Assembly: GCA_020628165.1 (NCBI GenBank)
Contig: JAHDFM010000003.1
Span: 1-64,000 of the forward strand
DNA length: 64,000 bases
DNA from: Bdellovibrionales bacterium
GTDB taxonomy: Bacteria > Bdellovibrionota > Bdellovibrionia > Bdellovibrionales > UBA1609
Direction: 5' to 3'
In this document: positions 26,709-36,500 of the stretch, one piece after another
Layout of the letters: every line of letters starts with the position of its first letter
How positions within the stretch are numbered: the first letter of the stretch is position 1
Notes under the pieces: generated by a model
Told to the model about the DNA's origin: nothing
What the model saw: only the letters and a program-made list of their open reading frames with translations
Databases searched by the model: none
Program-made: the position numbers and the translations under genes

Positions 26709-27748
26709 CTAAACCAAAGAAATTATTACTGCTCGTTAATTTAGGATCTCCCAAATCGCCGCAGCCAGATGACGTAGGGACTTTTTTAAATGAGTTTTTG
26801 ATGGACCCTTTGGTCATTAATATTCCTAAACCCATTCGTTGGTTACTGGTGAAAAAACTCATCGTTCCAAGGCGTAAGTTCACCTCAGCAGAAGCCTACC
26901 AATCGATCTGGATGGGAGACAATGGTTCTCCTTTGGTTTATTACACTGAGAAGTTCAAAAACAGTTTGTCATCGGAGCTCAAAGACTTCCACGTTGATTT
27001 TGCCATGAGATACAACGGGCCCTCCATTCAAAAAGTGCTAGACCACTACAAAGACTTTCAAGAAGTTTACTTATTGCCAGTCTACCCTCAGTACGCAGAG
27101 TCTAGTTCCGAGACCGTTCTTGTTGAAGCCAGGAATTATGTGCGCGAGCAAAATCTTAAAACAAAAATTTATAAATTGGACTATTTTTATAACTCTGAAG
27201 ATTACATTGATTGCATGGTTCAACACATTGAAACGCACTTGCAAGATAGGGGCATAGAGCACATTCTTTTTAGCTATCACGGTTTGCCCGAAAGTCACTT
27301 AAGAAAACTTGGGCCGGAGTATAAAAAAAGCTGTTTGCAGAAAGACTGTTGTCCAAAAAAATTTGGTAAAAAGCACCTTTGTTATCGATCACAGTGCTTT
27401 GAAACAACTCAGTTAATCAAAGATAAACTTAACTTTAAAGATGTCACTTATAGTACAAGTTTTCAGTCACGCCTTGGTCGGGCTGAGTGGGTTAAACCTT
27501 ACACAACAGAGCATGTGCCAAGCTTAGTGAATAAACATAATGTTAAAAAGTTAGCTGTCGTGAGCCCTAGTTTTGTAGCTGATTGCTTAGAGACTTTGGA
27601 AGAGATTGATATGGAGTTGCGCGAGCAATTTGAAGAGTTAGGGGGCAATGATTTTTATTATGTGCCTGCTTTGAATGATTCTGAGGCCTGGGTTAAGAGA
27701 TTTGCTCAGTGGGTGAGTAAGTCCCACAATCAATGGGACTTGCTCTAG
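26705..27748 (+). CDS. hemH: Ferrochelatase
   Basis: The terminal haem synthesis enzyme, which inserts ferrous iron into protoporphyrin IX. The 347-residue protein contains LVNLGSPKSP, the catalytic His region SYHGLPESHL (H192), STSFQSRLGRAEWVKP and SPSFVADCLETLEEI. Cys210, Cys215, Cys216, Cys226 and Cys231 are grouped in an insert (pattern C-x4-CC-x9-C-x4-C), which may hold an iron-sulphur cluster or structural metal as reported for some ferrochelatases. It ends the haem operon. An 8-bp hairpin at 27719-27741 overlaps its 3' end but has no T-tract, and the next gene is convergent 12 bases away. Confidence 0.96.
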   Translation: MTKPKKLLLLVNLGSPKSPQPDDVGTFLNEFLMDPLVINIPKPIRWLLVKKLIVPRRKFTSAEAYQSIWMGDNGSPLVYYTEKFKNSLSSELKDFHVDFAMRYNGPSIQKVLDHYKDFQEVYLLPVYPQYAESSSETVLVEARNYVREQNLKTKIYKLDYFYNSEDYIDCMVQHIETHLQDRGIEHILFSYHGLPESHLRKLGPEYKKSCLQKDCCPKKFGKKHLCYRSQCFETTQLIKDKLNFKDVTYSTSFQSRLGRAEWVKPYTTEHVPSLVNKHNVKKLAVVSPSFVADCLETLEEIDMELREQFEELGGNDFYYVPALNDSEAWVKRFAQWVSKSHNQWDLL

Positions 27749-27760
27749 AGGGAATTTTAA

Positions 27761-28288
27761 TTACATAACGTCAATGACTGGAAGTATTTTCTTTACAGGT
27801 GAAGCTTTGAAAATTGATTTAATGCTTGGCGCTCCACTTTGAGCCGCTGTTTTTCTAAATGAGGACGCGTCAAAAACAGATGTGGCTTCACCGTTTTCAC
27901 CAAAAGTTGAGTACACAAGTTTTACAGGGAAGAGAATGCTTGGCTCTTTACAACCTTCTTCTTCACTGTTTGAAAGAGTTTCGTCTGTTAAAACAACATA
28001 AAAGTCATCTTGATCAGATTCATACTTTATTACACCACAGTTGTCCGTGTTCACATCTGTCACAGGGAACTCAAAGATCATTTCTTTTGGCTCGTTGGGG
28101 GCTGCCTGGTTTAAAAATAAAGACATTTTAATCAAAGTTTTGTTGTCTAATAGTTCAATCAAACCACTTTTGAATTTAGTGATGTCTAAATGCTCAGGGT
28201 TGGCTTTTGATCTTAAGATATCAGCTGTGTCTGCAATGGCTGAAAAAGAAAAAAGAAGTGTTAAAATTAAAATGGTTGTTGCTTTCAT
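27761..28288 (-). CDS. Exported protein of unknown function
   Basis: 175 residues with a signal peptide (MKATTILILTLLFSFSAIADT). The mature part is acidic in its first half, with two Cys (DNCGVI and EGCKEP) that could pair in the periplasm. The C terminus is basic and Ser/Ala-rich. No domain was recognised. Its ATG at 28288 is preceded by GGGGG on the reverse strand. It is convergent with hemH and does not belong to the haem operon. Confidence 0.7.
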   Translation of the reverse strand: MKATTILILTLLFSFSAIADTADILRSKANPEHLDITKFKSGLIELLDNKTLIKMSLFLNQAAPNEPKEMIFEFPVTDVNTDNCGVIKYESDQDDFYVVLTDETLSNSEEEGCKEPSILFPVKLVYSTFGENGEATSVFDASSFRKTAAQSGAPSIKSIFKASPVKKILPVIDVM

Positions 28289-28562
28289 GAATTCCCCCGT
28301 TTGTTATTTACAGAAAGATTTATGCCATCATTGATCAATAAATAAAAATTAGTCCTTGTAATAAAAATGCATTAGAAATAGTGATGATTTCACATGAAAC
28401 AAGATCAGTTTGACTTATACATAGGCATTTGGAAAGGCTGTATTTATAGATATTTAGGAGAGTGAGCCCCCTGAATTCCCGCGTCAGTGAATTGGCATTT
28501 ACTTCCCATTTTAATTGAGATAGGCTTTGCTCATTAAATTAATCAATCAAAAAGAGGCCCAA

Positions 28563-29519
28563 ATGAACACGTACGAAAATATTTTGCACACCATTGGAAA
28601 CACACCCTTAGTTAAGTTAAATAAGGTTGGCAGTGAGCTAAAGTGTAATTTGTATGCAAAGTGTGAATTCATGAACCCAGGTGGGTCTGTAAAGGATCGC
28701 ATTGGTTTTCGTATGGTTGTTGATGCCGAAAAATCTGGGAGAATAAAACCAGGTGACACTTTGATCGAACCAACCAGTGGAAATACGGGCATTGGGATTG
28801 CTCTCGCAGGAGCTGTGCTCGGTTACAAAGTGATTATAACTTTGCCAGAAAAAATGAGTCATGAAAAACAAGTTGTTTTAAAAGCTCTTGGAGCTGAAGT
28901 GGTGCGTACTCCGACCGAGGCTGCTTTTGATTCACCAGAAAGTCATATTGGTGTGGCTAAAAAATTAGAAAAAGAACTTCCGAATGCTCACATTTTAGAT
29001 CAGTACGCCAACCCGTCAAATCCACTGGCGCACATCGAAGGCACAGCGGTTGAAATTTTGAACGACTTAGACAACAAAGTGGATATGATCGTGATGGGAG
29101 CAGGAACGGGTGGAACTATTTCGGGTGTTTCCAAAAAAGTGAAAGAAGTGAACCCTAACACCATCATTGTTGGCGCCGACCCTGAAGGGTCTTTGCTTGC
29201 CGGCCCTGAACCTATTAAATCTTATCACGTTGAAGGCATAGGTTATGACTTTATTCCCGATGTTTTAGATCGCTCTCTTGTCGATCGTTGGGTGAAAACA
29301 AATGACAAAGCCTCTTTTCAATTGGCGAGACGCTTAGTGAGAGAGGAAGGTTTGTTGTGTGGTGGGTCTTGTGGCTCGGCCATGCAGGCAGCTATGCAAG
29401 AGGCCGCCACTTTGGAAGAAGGGCAGAATTGTGTGGTCATTTTGCCAGATAGCATTCGCAACTACTTAACAAAACATATTGATGACAGTTGGTTAGATAA
29501 AAATAACTTAATGACATAA
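28563..29519 (+). CDS. Cystathionine beta-synthase / cysteine synthase family PLP enzyme
   Basis: A 318-residue fold-type II PLP enzyme. The start ATG 28563 ([19 protein letters not shown]) follows AAAGAGG; the upstream extension is not family-like. The PLP Lys is in [24 protein letters not shown] and [15 protein letters not shown] bind substrate and phosphate. The later sequence ([27 protein letters not shown]) is closer to cystathionine beta-synthase cores than to CysK. No regulatory CBS-domain pair is attached, so the length matches the catalytic core only. It condenses serine or O-acetylserine with homocysteine or sulphide; which substrate is used is not decidable here. Confidence 0.9.
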   Translation: MNTYENILHTIGNTPLVKLNKVGSELKCNLYAKCEFMNPGGSVKDRIGFRMVVDAEKSGRIKPGDTLIEPTSGNTGIGIALAGAVLGYKVIITLPEKMSHEKQVVLKALGAEVVRTPTEAAFDSPESHIGVAKKLEKELPNAHILDQYANPSNPLAHIEGTAVEILNDLDNKVDMIVMGAGTGGTISGVSKKVKEVNPNTIIVGADPEGSLLAGPEPIKSYHVEGIGYDFIPDVLDRSLVDRWVKTNDKASFQLARRLVREEGLLCGGSCGSAMQAAMQEAATLEEGQNCVVILPDSIRNYLTKHIDDSWLDKNNLMT

Positions 29520-29616
29520 GTATTTATAACTAGCTAATTTAACTGATCTACTAGAGAGAGTTGGCAAAACTATAGACTGTGAACTCTCTTCTAATTCTTT
29601 GAAATATTTTTTAGAA

Positions 29617-29650
29617 CTGTCGTTTTTCATTGCACGACAGAGTGCTTTTG
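29617..29650 (+). terminator. Weak terminator-like hairpin after the cysteine synthase gene
   Basis: A 7-bp stem (CTGTCGT at 29617-29623, ACGACAG at 29634-29640) with a 10-base loop is followed by a T-rich but interrupted tract. A second longer-loop repeat (AGAGAGTT at 29555-29562, AACTCTCT at 29582-29589) lies nearer the stop. Either could end transcription. Both are weak. Confidence 0.35.
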
Positions 29651-29757
29651 CTTAATTTTCGAGCTTATATATTTAGGCAAGAAAACTTACTGAAATTAAA
29701 ACAACATATTTAAAAATAAGCCCCAGTTTTTATCATAGCCTAATTTAAAAGGACTTT

Positions 29758-30660
29758 ATGAAAATTGTAGCGTTGTGTTTTTTTGTAATCGTATGTTTTA
29801 ACATTCAAACTTTGCCGGCCAAAAGCGTATCCATCGCAGAAGAGGTTATTTACTCCAATTGTTACAAAAAAAGAAGAGTAAAAAATAAAAGTAAAGAGTT
29901 TCCTTATACAAACCCTTATATCGATCAAGTTCTTACAGAAGATAGATTTAAAATAAATTACTCTCAGAATAATTCGGACTCAATTTCCATATCGTATGGT
30001 GAGTATAAAAATAAAAATACGAACACTGAAGAAATAAAAAACGTCATCATTTATTTTCATGGGACAGGCCAAACTTGGGAGTCTGTGAACAAAATTGGTA
30101 TCAATCCGTTGCCAGAAAATGCTGTAATAGCTTCATTGAGCTACCCTTGCTTTGGCCAATCCGAAGGAGTGCCAAGCCAAGACTTAATAACAAGCCTAGC
30201 TGTTAGTTTCGTTCATTTGATGGGTAACAAATATAAGGGTGCAAATATTTATTTTTGGGGTTTTGATTTAGGTTCAGCTGTGGCTTTAGAAGTATTTCAT
30301 CAATTAAAATATACAGAGAGCAGCTTTAAACCCAAAGCTCTTGTTTTGTATTCCCCTTGGACAAATACCCAAGATGTTTGCTCTGGCTTAACTCGTATTA
30401 AGAGAATTTGTAGAATTGAAAAACTTGAAAACAATTTATACGACTCCCTAGCGATAGCTCCAGATATTGATGTGCCAACGCGAGTTGTCTACACTAGCAG
30501 CGATGGCTTAGTGCCAGCTAACACCACTGAAACTTTTATGGAAACATTGTCAGAAGGTGTCTTGCAAAGTTTTCGTTCATTGCGGGGGCTAAAACACAGA
30601 GAGTTATTGTCGGAACCTCAAGTTGCCAATGAGAGTCTTGGTTTTTTACTAGATCGTTAA
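29758..30660 (+). CDS. Exported alpha/beta-hydrolase-fold protein with Asp in the nucleophile position
   Basis: The 300-residue protein has a signal peptide (KIVALCFFVIVCFNIQTLPA). The core follows the alpha/beta hydrolase plan: IIYFHGTGQTW (oxyanion region), ASLSYPCFGQSEG, then FWGFDLGSAVALEVF at the nucleophile elbow, where the usual G-x-S-x-G reads G-F-D170-L-G. A strand with a downstream acid is RVVYTSSDGLVP, and a His candidate is in GLKHRELL. An Asp nucleophile is typical of epoxide hydrolases and haloalkane dehalogenases, but the rest of the sequence looks like serine esterase/BAAT relatives. It may be a changed mechanism or an inactive form. The next gene starts one base after its stop, so they are likely co-transcribed. 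Confidence 0.75.
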   Translation: MKIVALCFFVIVCFNIQTLPAKSVSIAEEVIYSNCYKKRRVKNKSKEFPYTNPYIDQVLTEDRFKINYSQNNSDSISISYGEYKNKNTNTEEIKNVIIYFHGTGQTWESVNKIGINPLPENAVIASLSYPCFGQSEGVPSQDLITSLAVSFVHLMGNKYKGANIYFWGFDLGSAVALEVFHQLKYTESSFKPKALVLYSPWTNTQDVCSGLTRIKRICRIEKLENNLYDSLAIAPDIDVPTRVVYTSSDGLVPANTTETFMETLSEGVLQSFRSLRGLKHRELLSEPQVANESLGFLLDR

Positions 30661-31773
30661 ATGTCGAAGACTATGCTTCTAAAAAGTCTCCTTACTTTAT
30701 GGTTCGTTTTTTCTTCATTTTTTGTGACAGCACAAAATGTGACTACAATCATTGAAATTTCAACGCAAGTTGAAGACATTCGAACAAGTTTAGGTTTAAA
30801 AAAACAAAATGTGTATATTTATGGGGGCACAGCCATCGCGGTGCTTGAGAACTTAATGTATGCAAAACCTCTCAGCGTAAAAGACACTGACGTTGTGTTT
30901 GTGGACACATCGATATCTGAAAACAGAGCTCAAATGCTCAGCGCTCAAATGAACCGAAGTGATGTTTTTCAGGAGAAACAAGTGGTGCCAAAATCTTGGG
31001 TTTCTGGGTGGGGTTTTTTTCACGTACATAAAAAAACAAATTCTTTAATTGATATAGCTATTGTGCCGTCAGTAGATAACTTAAGTAAAAATGGAATTCT
31101 CAATATAGAGATGGTTTCAATTCAGCTAAAAGCTAGTGAGTCTCTTATATCGTGGTCCGAAATTTTTTTAATGGAGCTGCAACAAGTTTCAAAAATAAAT
31201 CCAGTTGTCGGGCAATTGTATGGTGTCAATGATGATTACAACGGGTTAAATAGCTGGAGAAGTAAGACACCTGTTATTATCAATCACGCAGAGTTGAAAT
31301 CATCGCCGGTGATGGCAGCTATGAGGTTAATTAGATCGCACATTAAAATAGATGCGGCTCTCGGTGAAGAATTGCATTCGTCACTAGCAAGCAGCCTAGA
31401 AAAACCACCTAACAAATTAGATCGCACAAGAGCGTCTCGGCACTTTTCATATTTTTTTGGCGATGACAGATTAGTTGATGAACTTATTTTTGCAGAAAAA
31501 ATTGGTTTGTTAAAATTAATTTATCCATCTGTAGCTCAATTAGTGAAAAAGTCGACTGAAGATCAACTAACGAAGCTGTTAATCCGAGCAACAGATCAGG
31601 ATTTATCTATTGAGGAAAGAAGACTTGCAAGACTAAAAAGGCTCAGCCAGAAAATGTCTATTTCAGACAAATTTAAAATGCAAGAGGAGCTTAGCATTTA
31701 CTATAAAAAGCTGTTGGCAGAACCTTTGTTTCCTGAAGCCTTATCTTGTAGTCACAAAATCAAAGCCAGTTAG
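30661..31773 (+). CDS. Exported nucleotidyltransferase-like protein (poly(A) polymerase/CCA-adding fold)
   Basis: The 370-residue protein starts with a signal peptide (LLKSLLTLWFVFSSFFVTAQ). Next comes VYIYGGTAIAVLENL (GG at 55-56), then KDTDVVF with D75 and D77. That is the G-G plus D-x-D arrangement of pol-beta superfamily nucleotidyltransferases such as PcnB and the CCA-adding enzyme. Near residues 252-290 the sequence LDRTRASRHFSYFFGD and IGLLKLIYP resembles the RNA-binding helical region that follows the head domain in those enzymes. Those relatives are cytoplasmic, so an exported version is unusual. It directly abuts the hydrolase gene. The family call is by pattern, not by search. Confidence 0.6.
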   Translation: MSKTMLLKSLLTLWFVFSSFFVTAQNVTTIIEISTQVEDIRTSLGLKKQNVYIYGGTAIAVLENLMYAKPLSVKDTDVVFVDTSISENRAQMLSAQMNRSDVFQEKQVVPKSWVSGWGFFHVHKKTNSLIDIAIVPSVDNLSKNGILNIEMVSIQLKASESLISWSEIFLMELQQVSKINPVVGQLYGVNDDYNGLNSWRSKTPVIINHAELKSSPVMAAMRLIRSHIKIDAALGEELHSSLASSLEKPPNKLDRTRASRHFSYFFGDDRLVDELIFAEKIGLLKLIYPSVAQLVKKSTEDQLTKLLIRATDQDLSIEERRLARLKRLSQKMSISDKFKMQEELSIYYKKLLAEPLFPEALSCSHKIKAS

Positions 31774-31781
31774 TTTTTAAA

Positions 31782-32657
31782 TTAATAATGCCAAGGAAAC
31801 TTAGAAAAATCTCTCGGACGTTTTTCTAAAAAGGCATCTTTGCCCTCGGTGGCTTCATCTGTATCGTAGGCCAGGCGAGTGGCTTCGCCGGCAAACACTT
31901 GCTGACCAACCATGCCGTCATCAGCGAGGTTAAAAGCAAACTTCAACATGCGGATGGCTGTGGGGCTTTTGCTATTGATTTCTCGACACCATTCAAGGGC
32001 TCTGTCTTCAAGTTCTTTGTGCTTAAAAACAGCATTGACCATTCCCATTTCATAAGCTTCCTGAGCGGAGTAGTTCTTACCGAGAAAGAAAATTTCTCGT
32101 GCCTTTTTCTGACCAACCATTTTAGCGAGGTAAGCAGAGCCATAACCTCCATCAAAGCTGGCTACATCCGCGTCGGTTTGTTTAAAAATAGCGTGTTCTT
32201 CACTGGCAATGGTCATGTCGCAAACAACATGCAAAGAGTGACCGCCGCCTACAGCCCAACCTGGCACCACACAAAGAACAACCTTAGGCATAAAGCGTAT
32301 AAGTCTTTGCACCTCTAATATGTGCAAGCGACCATGGCTAACAACATCTCCGTATTTGTAGCCGGAGCGCCCACGCATTCTTTGGTCACCACCAGAACAA
32401 AACGACCAGCCGCCATCTTTAGGGCTGGGACCATTTCCGGTGAGAATCACTGTACCAACATCTCGCAACCCTCTAGCATGATCCAGAGCTTGGTAAAGTT
32501 CATCAACAGTTTGCGGACGAAAGGCATTGCGCACTTCTGGGCGGTTAAATGCAATTCTAACCGTGCCTTGTTCAAGAGCTTTGTGATAGGTGATGTCGCT
32601 GAATTGAAAATCATCGACAGATGCCCATAACGACGGATTAAAAATTTCACTGCTCAT
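31782..32657 (-). CDS. menB: 1,4-dihydroxy-2-naphthoyl-CoA synthase
   Basis: A crotonase-fold enzyme of menaquinone biosynthesis that closes the second ring of o-succinylbenzoyl-CoA. The 291-residue protein shows the MenB-specific features RIAFNRPEVRNAFRP, FCSGGDQRMRG, VPGWAVGGGHSLHVVCD (oxyanion hole), KQTDADVASFDGGYGS and the C-terminal FLEKRPRDFSKFPWHY. It is cytoplasmic. No other men genes lie next to it. It is convergent with the preceding exported proteins. Confidence 0.96.
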   Translation of the reverse strand: MSSEIFNPSLWASVDDFQFSDITYHKALEQGTVRIAFNRPEVRNAFRPQTVDELYQALDHARGLRDVGTVILTGNGPSPKDGGWSFCSGGDQRMRGRSGYKYGDVVSHGRLHILEVQRLIRFMPKVVLCVVPGWAVGGGHSLHVVCDMTIASEEHAIFKQTDADVASFDGGYGSAYLAKMVGQKKAREIFFLGKNYSAQEAYEMGMVNAVFKHKELEDRALEWCREINSKSPTAIRMLKFAFNLADDGMVGQQVFAGEATRLAYDTDEATEGKDAFLEKRPRDFSKFPWHY

Positions 32658-32824
32658 GGTTCACCACCTTATAAATTGATCAAAACATAATGTAAAATCG
32701 CTGTAACAATTACACAGCTCATTTAAAAATACACAAATAGAACTAACTAAAATAAGTCATAATTTCAAGTCGATAACACATAAGCATTGCACAACAGTCA
32801 GTGTGAGAAAGTCTGGGGGAAACT

Positions 32825-33139
32825 ATGTTAAAGGTTTTTGCATTTTTAAGTTTATTCTTTTTGGCAAGTTTGACAAAAGCGGACGTTAAAATCTATGAAC
32901 CCAGCCCGAATTTTATTTGCCAGGTGTATGCCGATTTTATGGAAGGTGTTTGCAACAGCGAAGACAATCCAAGGCCAAAAGATGTCTGCTTGAATGAAGG
33001 TATGCAACAACAAGATTTCATTTTGGGTCAAGACTATGTTATTGACTCCGACTCAACCATCGTATGCTTTTCGAAAAAGTTATTTCCATTTAAACATGAC
33101 GATCGTCTAGATTTTTGGTTTTGGCAAAATTCATTATAA
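32825..33139 (+). CDS. Small exported Cys-rich protein
   Basis: 104 residues with a signal peptide (LKVFAFLSLFFLASLTKA) and four Cys in the mature 85 residues, which suggests two disulphides. GGGGGAA precedes the ATG at a usable distance. It is divergent from menB. No family was recognised. It may be a small envelope protein. Confidence 0.65.
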   Translation: MLKVFAFLSLFFLASLTKADVKIYEPSPNFICQVYADFMEGVCNSEDNPRPKDVCLNEGMQQQDFILGQDYVIDSDSTIVCFSKKLFPFKHDDRLDFWFWQNSL

Positions 33140-33440
33140 AAATCAGTTAAGTATCAACAGTTTTTATTTAAAAACTATGAGGGTTTACTCTAGGGTTGTT
33201 GGGTAAGCCTTATAAATGTTTATTATTTTTGTAAGTTTCCCCATGATGGCTGTTTTAGTGACAGCCATTTCCAGTTTAAAATTCATAAAAAACTTAGACA
33301 CAATTTTGTCAAATCTGTTTAATTTTGATTTTGTATCATAACGAGACCTATAAAAAAGTCCAGGGCAAGTAACAGCTCTAAATAACTGGACTTTTCTAGT
33401 CATTTTTATCTGCATACACTGGCAATAGCTGGTTTGTCTG
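33140..33440. other. Non-coding gap before the giant TSP1/anchor-D gene
   Basis: There is no convincing gene here. A 90-codon reverse frame lies in it but has no ribosome binding site and no protein-like features. The region holds a long-stem hairpin (33354-33395) and leads into the sigma-28 promoter at 33441. Confidence 0.5.
33354..33395. terminator. Ten-base-pair hairpin, terminator-like
   Basis: AAAAGTCCAG (33354-33363) pairs perfectly with CTGGACTTTT (33386-33395) around a 22-base loop. A-rich and T-rich flanks allow it to act in either direction. It lies about 215 bases after the small exported protein gene and 45 bases before the sigma-28 promoter, so it could insulate the giant gene. 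The long loop also allows a small RNA end. Confidence 0.4.
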
Positions 33441-33467
33441 TAAAGTTTTTGAGACAACTGCCGATTA
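33441..33467 (+). promoter_or_regulatory. FliA (sigma-28) promoter of the giant lipoprotein gene
   Basis: TAAAGTTT (33441-33448), exactly 11 bases, then GCCGATTA (33460-33467) differs from the established sigma-28 consensus TAAAGTTT-N11-GCCGATAA at only one position. The expected transcript start near 33475 leaves a leader of about 80 bases before the ATG at 33555, which has AGGGGAC upstream. Confidence 0.75.
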
Positions 33468-33554
33468 ATTATGAGTCAGCAAAGTCTAGCAATGAGATAG
33501 ACCAGTTAAACAAAATACTTAAAATGAGATTAGGGATATAAATAGGGGACTCGA

Positions 33555-36500
33555 ATGAGTAAGTATATTGCAATAGTAACGATCATGATATCAACGGCTT
33601 TTGTAGCCTTTAACTTCCAAAACTGTGCGAAATCAAGTTTTCAGTTAAGAGATGCACTTGATAGTAATGGAGTGACAGGTTTAACAGCGTTTCCAACCTC
33701 TTGTCGAGAGTACTATGAAAATGGATCCTGCCAAGATGGAGTCTATAAAGTAGATCCTGATGGCAATGGCATCGGCATGGAACCTTTCGATGTCTATTGT
33801 GATATGACTAATTACGGACGAACGCTTTTGATCAATGCTCCTGAAGCCAACTACACAAACATCCCTGAACTTCAAGAAGTGAAATCAATGACCACTTTAG
33901 GTCGACTCCCTGACAGTAAAATAGCTATCTTTTTAAACCTCACCCAAAACTCTCAACACAACAACGTAGTGGTTGACTTAGCAACGGGCCAAGACAATCA
34001 CACAGTGTCCTTAAACTCAAACTCTACATCCACTCAAGGTCAGTATGTCATTATGGACACTGCCAATGATCTTTGTGATGCTTACGATACGGGAGTGGAC
34101 GGAGCAGCTTATACGCAAGGGAATTATTGGCAATTTGGTAACGGTTCAGGCGACGGTTTCATCGGTTACCTAGATAACCAAACAGGAAACAACCCTTATA
34201 CTGGTTTCACTGTTGAGTTGCCAACAGGTACAGATAAGGCATGTAATATGGTCGGCCCAAAACAAGCGGCCACTTATTTAAAAGGATCTATGTGGATCGT
34301 TGAAGATCCAAACCCACACTCAGCGTGTGAGCAGCCACCGACAGCAGTGAATGGTGGTTGGACAGATTGGGCTCCGTGGACAGATTCAACAACTTGTGAT
34401 TCCGACTGTAATAAAACACAAAGTTCAGTGAGAACATGTACAAATCCGGAACCTGCCAATGGCGGTTCCGATTGTTCGTTATTGGATGGTGGTAACGCTA
34501 TTAAATATCAAACTACATCGTGTCAGCCGGGAGAAGGCCAATGTACAGCTCCGCCACAACCTGTCGATGGTAACTGGACCACTTGGAGCGGTTGGACGGA
34601 TACAAATACTTGTGATGTTTACTGTAACAAAACACAAAGTTCTACTAGAACTTGTACCAACCCTACACCTGTCTACGGCGGCAATGACTGCTCAGGTTTA
34701 GATGGTGGCAACTCTTCAAAAGTTCAAATCGTTCAGTGTCAACCGGGTGAAGGCTTATGTGCTCCACTTCCAATTCATGGCGGATGGACGTCATGGTCTG
34801 GTTGGGTTGATGATGGTCAATGTGATGCTTCTTGTTTGAAGCCACAAAAAAGAACACGTGAGTGTACAAACCCAACACCACAAAATGGCGGGAACGACTG
34901 TGCCCAGCTTGATGGTGGTAACGATACAGACACTAAAGTAGCTTCATGTCAGGATGGAGAAGGGCTTTGTAATGCCAACCCTCCTATCGATGGTAACTGG
35001 ACAGCGTGGTCACTATTTGCGCCACACACTCCTTGTACAGCTGATTGTACTAAAGAAGTCATTCAAGTAAGAACGTGTACTAATCCAGCTCCAATGAATG
35101 GTGGTAAAGACTGTTCAGATCTTGATGGTGGTAACGCACAAAATATTGAAGTTAGAAACTGTCAATATGGAGAAGGTTTATGTCAACCAGATCCGATCGA
35201 TGGTGGTTACACCCCTTGGACAAGTTGGACGCCAGTGGGTCAGTGTGATCAATACTGTAAACAACACTTTTCATCTTCAAGATCCTGTACAAACCCATTG
35301 CCACAATTTGGTGGTAAAGACTGTTCAGCTCTCGGTGACAGCATCAAATCATACGTTAAAGATTGTGATGTTGGAGAAGGCCTTTGTAATGGTTTAGCTA
35401 AAGTTATTATCTTAGGAACGAACCCAGAAAATTTTGGTGAGTTGAACCCTGGTAATGCTGGTGAGAGAGTTATCACTTACAAAAATGTGGGTGGGTTGGT
35501 TGCAACCAACTTACAACTTTCTGGCTTAGACAATCCTTTTGATTTCAAAGGTGGAAACCCGCCAGATGGATCTGATGGATCATGTCAGCAAGGTGGTTCT
35601 TTACAGCCAAACTCAGTCTGTACTGTCACTGTGAGTTTTGTTGAAACAACACCTGGTGAATATGATGACACATTGGTGTTAGATTATAACGACGGTCAAG
35701 AAGATGGTCAGTTGACTCGTGACTTAGTCGCGAAGGTCAAAGACGGCGTTGCTCCTGGTGAGTTGAATGTCACATTGATTGGTCCGGGTGATTTTGGAAC
35801 GACCCCTCCGGGCTCTCCAGTTCATCTTATAGTTAAAGTTAAAAATGAAGGTTCATTGCCAGCTGCGAATTTAGATGTTCCAGCCATTAACGAAATGTTC
35901 TACTTGAGAAATGGCAACGATCCAAGTGCTCCAGGAACCTTCCCAGGCACAGGTGGAACCTGTGATGAGAAACTTGCCGTAGGTGCAGAGTGTACAATTG
36001 CACTCACTTACAATCCACCTGAAAAAGGCACGCACACAGCAACACTCAACCTCACTTATACAAGTGATACCACAGACGCTATTCCACAAGCGGGAACGTC
36101 ACAACTTCCTTTGATTGGACGTGCTGATGAGAATTGCCCAACTTGTCCGATCGACGGTCAGTGGAGTCCATGGACGTCGTGGACGAAAAAAGGTGAGTGT
36201 GGACCTGACTGTAAAAAGCTATCGAAAAGATATAGACAGTGTAACAACCCTGCACCACAAAATGGTGGGAAAGACTGTGAAGGCCCTGCTGAAGAATCAA
36301 AAAACGAAACTTGTCAGCCAGGAGAAGACTTCTGTCCGCTTTTAGCGAAACTTGAAATTGATGGTAATAAGCAGTTTGGCACATTAACAGTAGGTGAGAC
36401 ATCTCCGAATCATACGTTCACGGTTAAAAACGTGGGTGGTCGCGATGCTACCAATGTTCAGCCATACGTCGTTCAAACGTTGCTTCCAACTTATTTCAAC

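Noticed and set aside
27719-27741. Hairpin at the end of hemH as a terminator
   Set aside because: The 8-bp stem lies inside the coding sequence and lacks a T-tract on either strand.
33185-33457. A 90-codon reverse-strand frame in the gap before the giant gene
   Set aside because: It has no ribosome binding site, a random-looking composition, and overlaps the terminator-like hairpin and the edge of the sigma-28 promoter.
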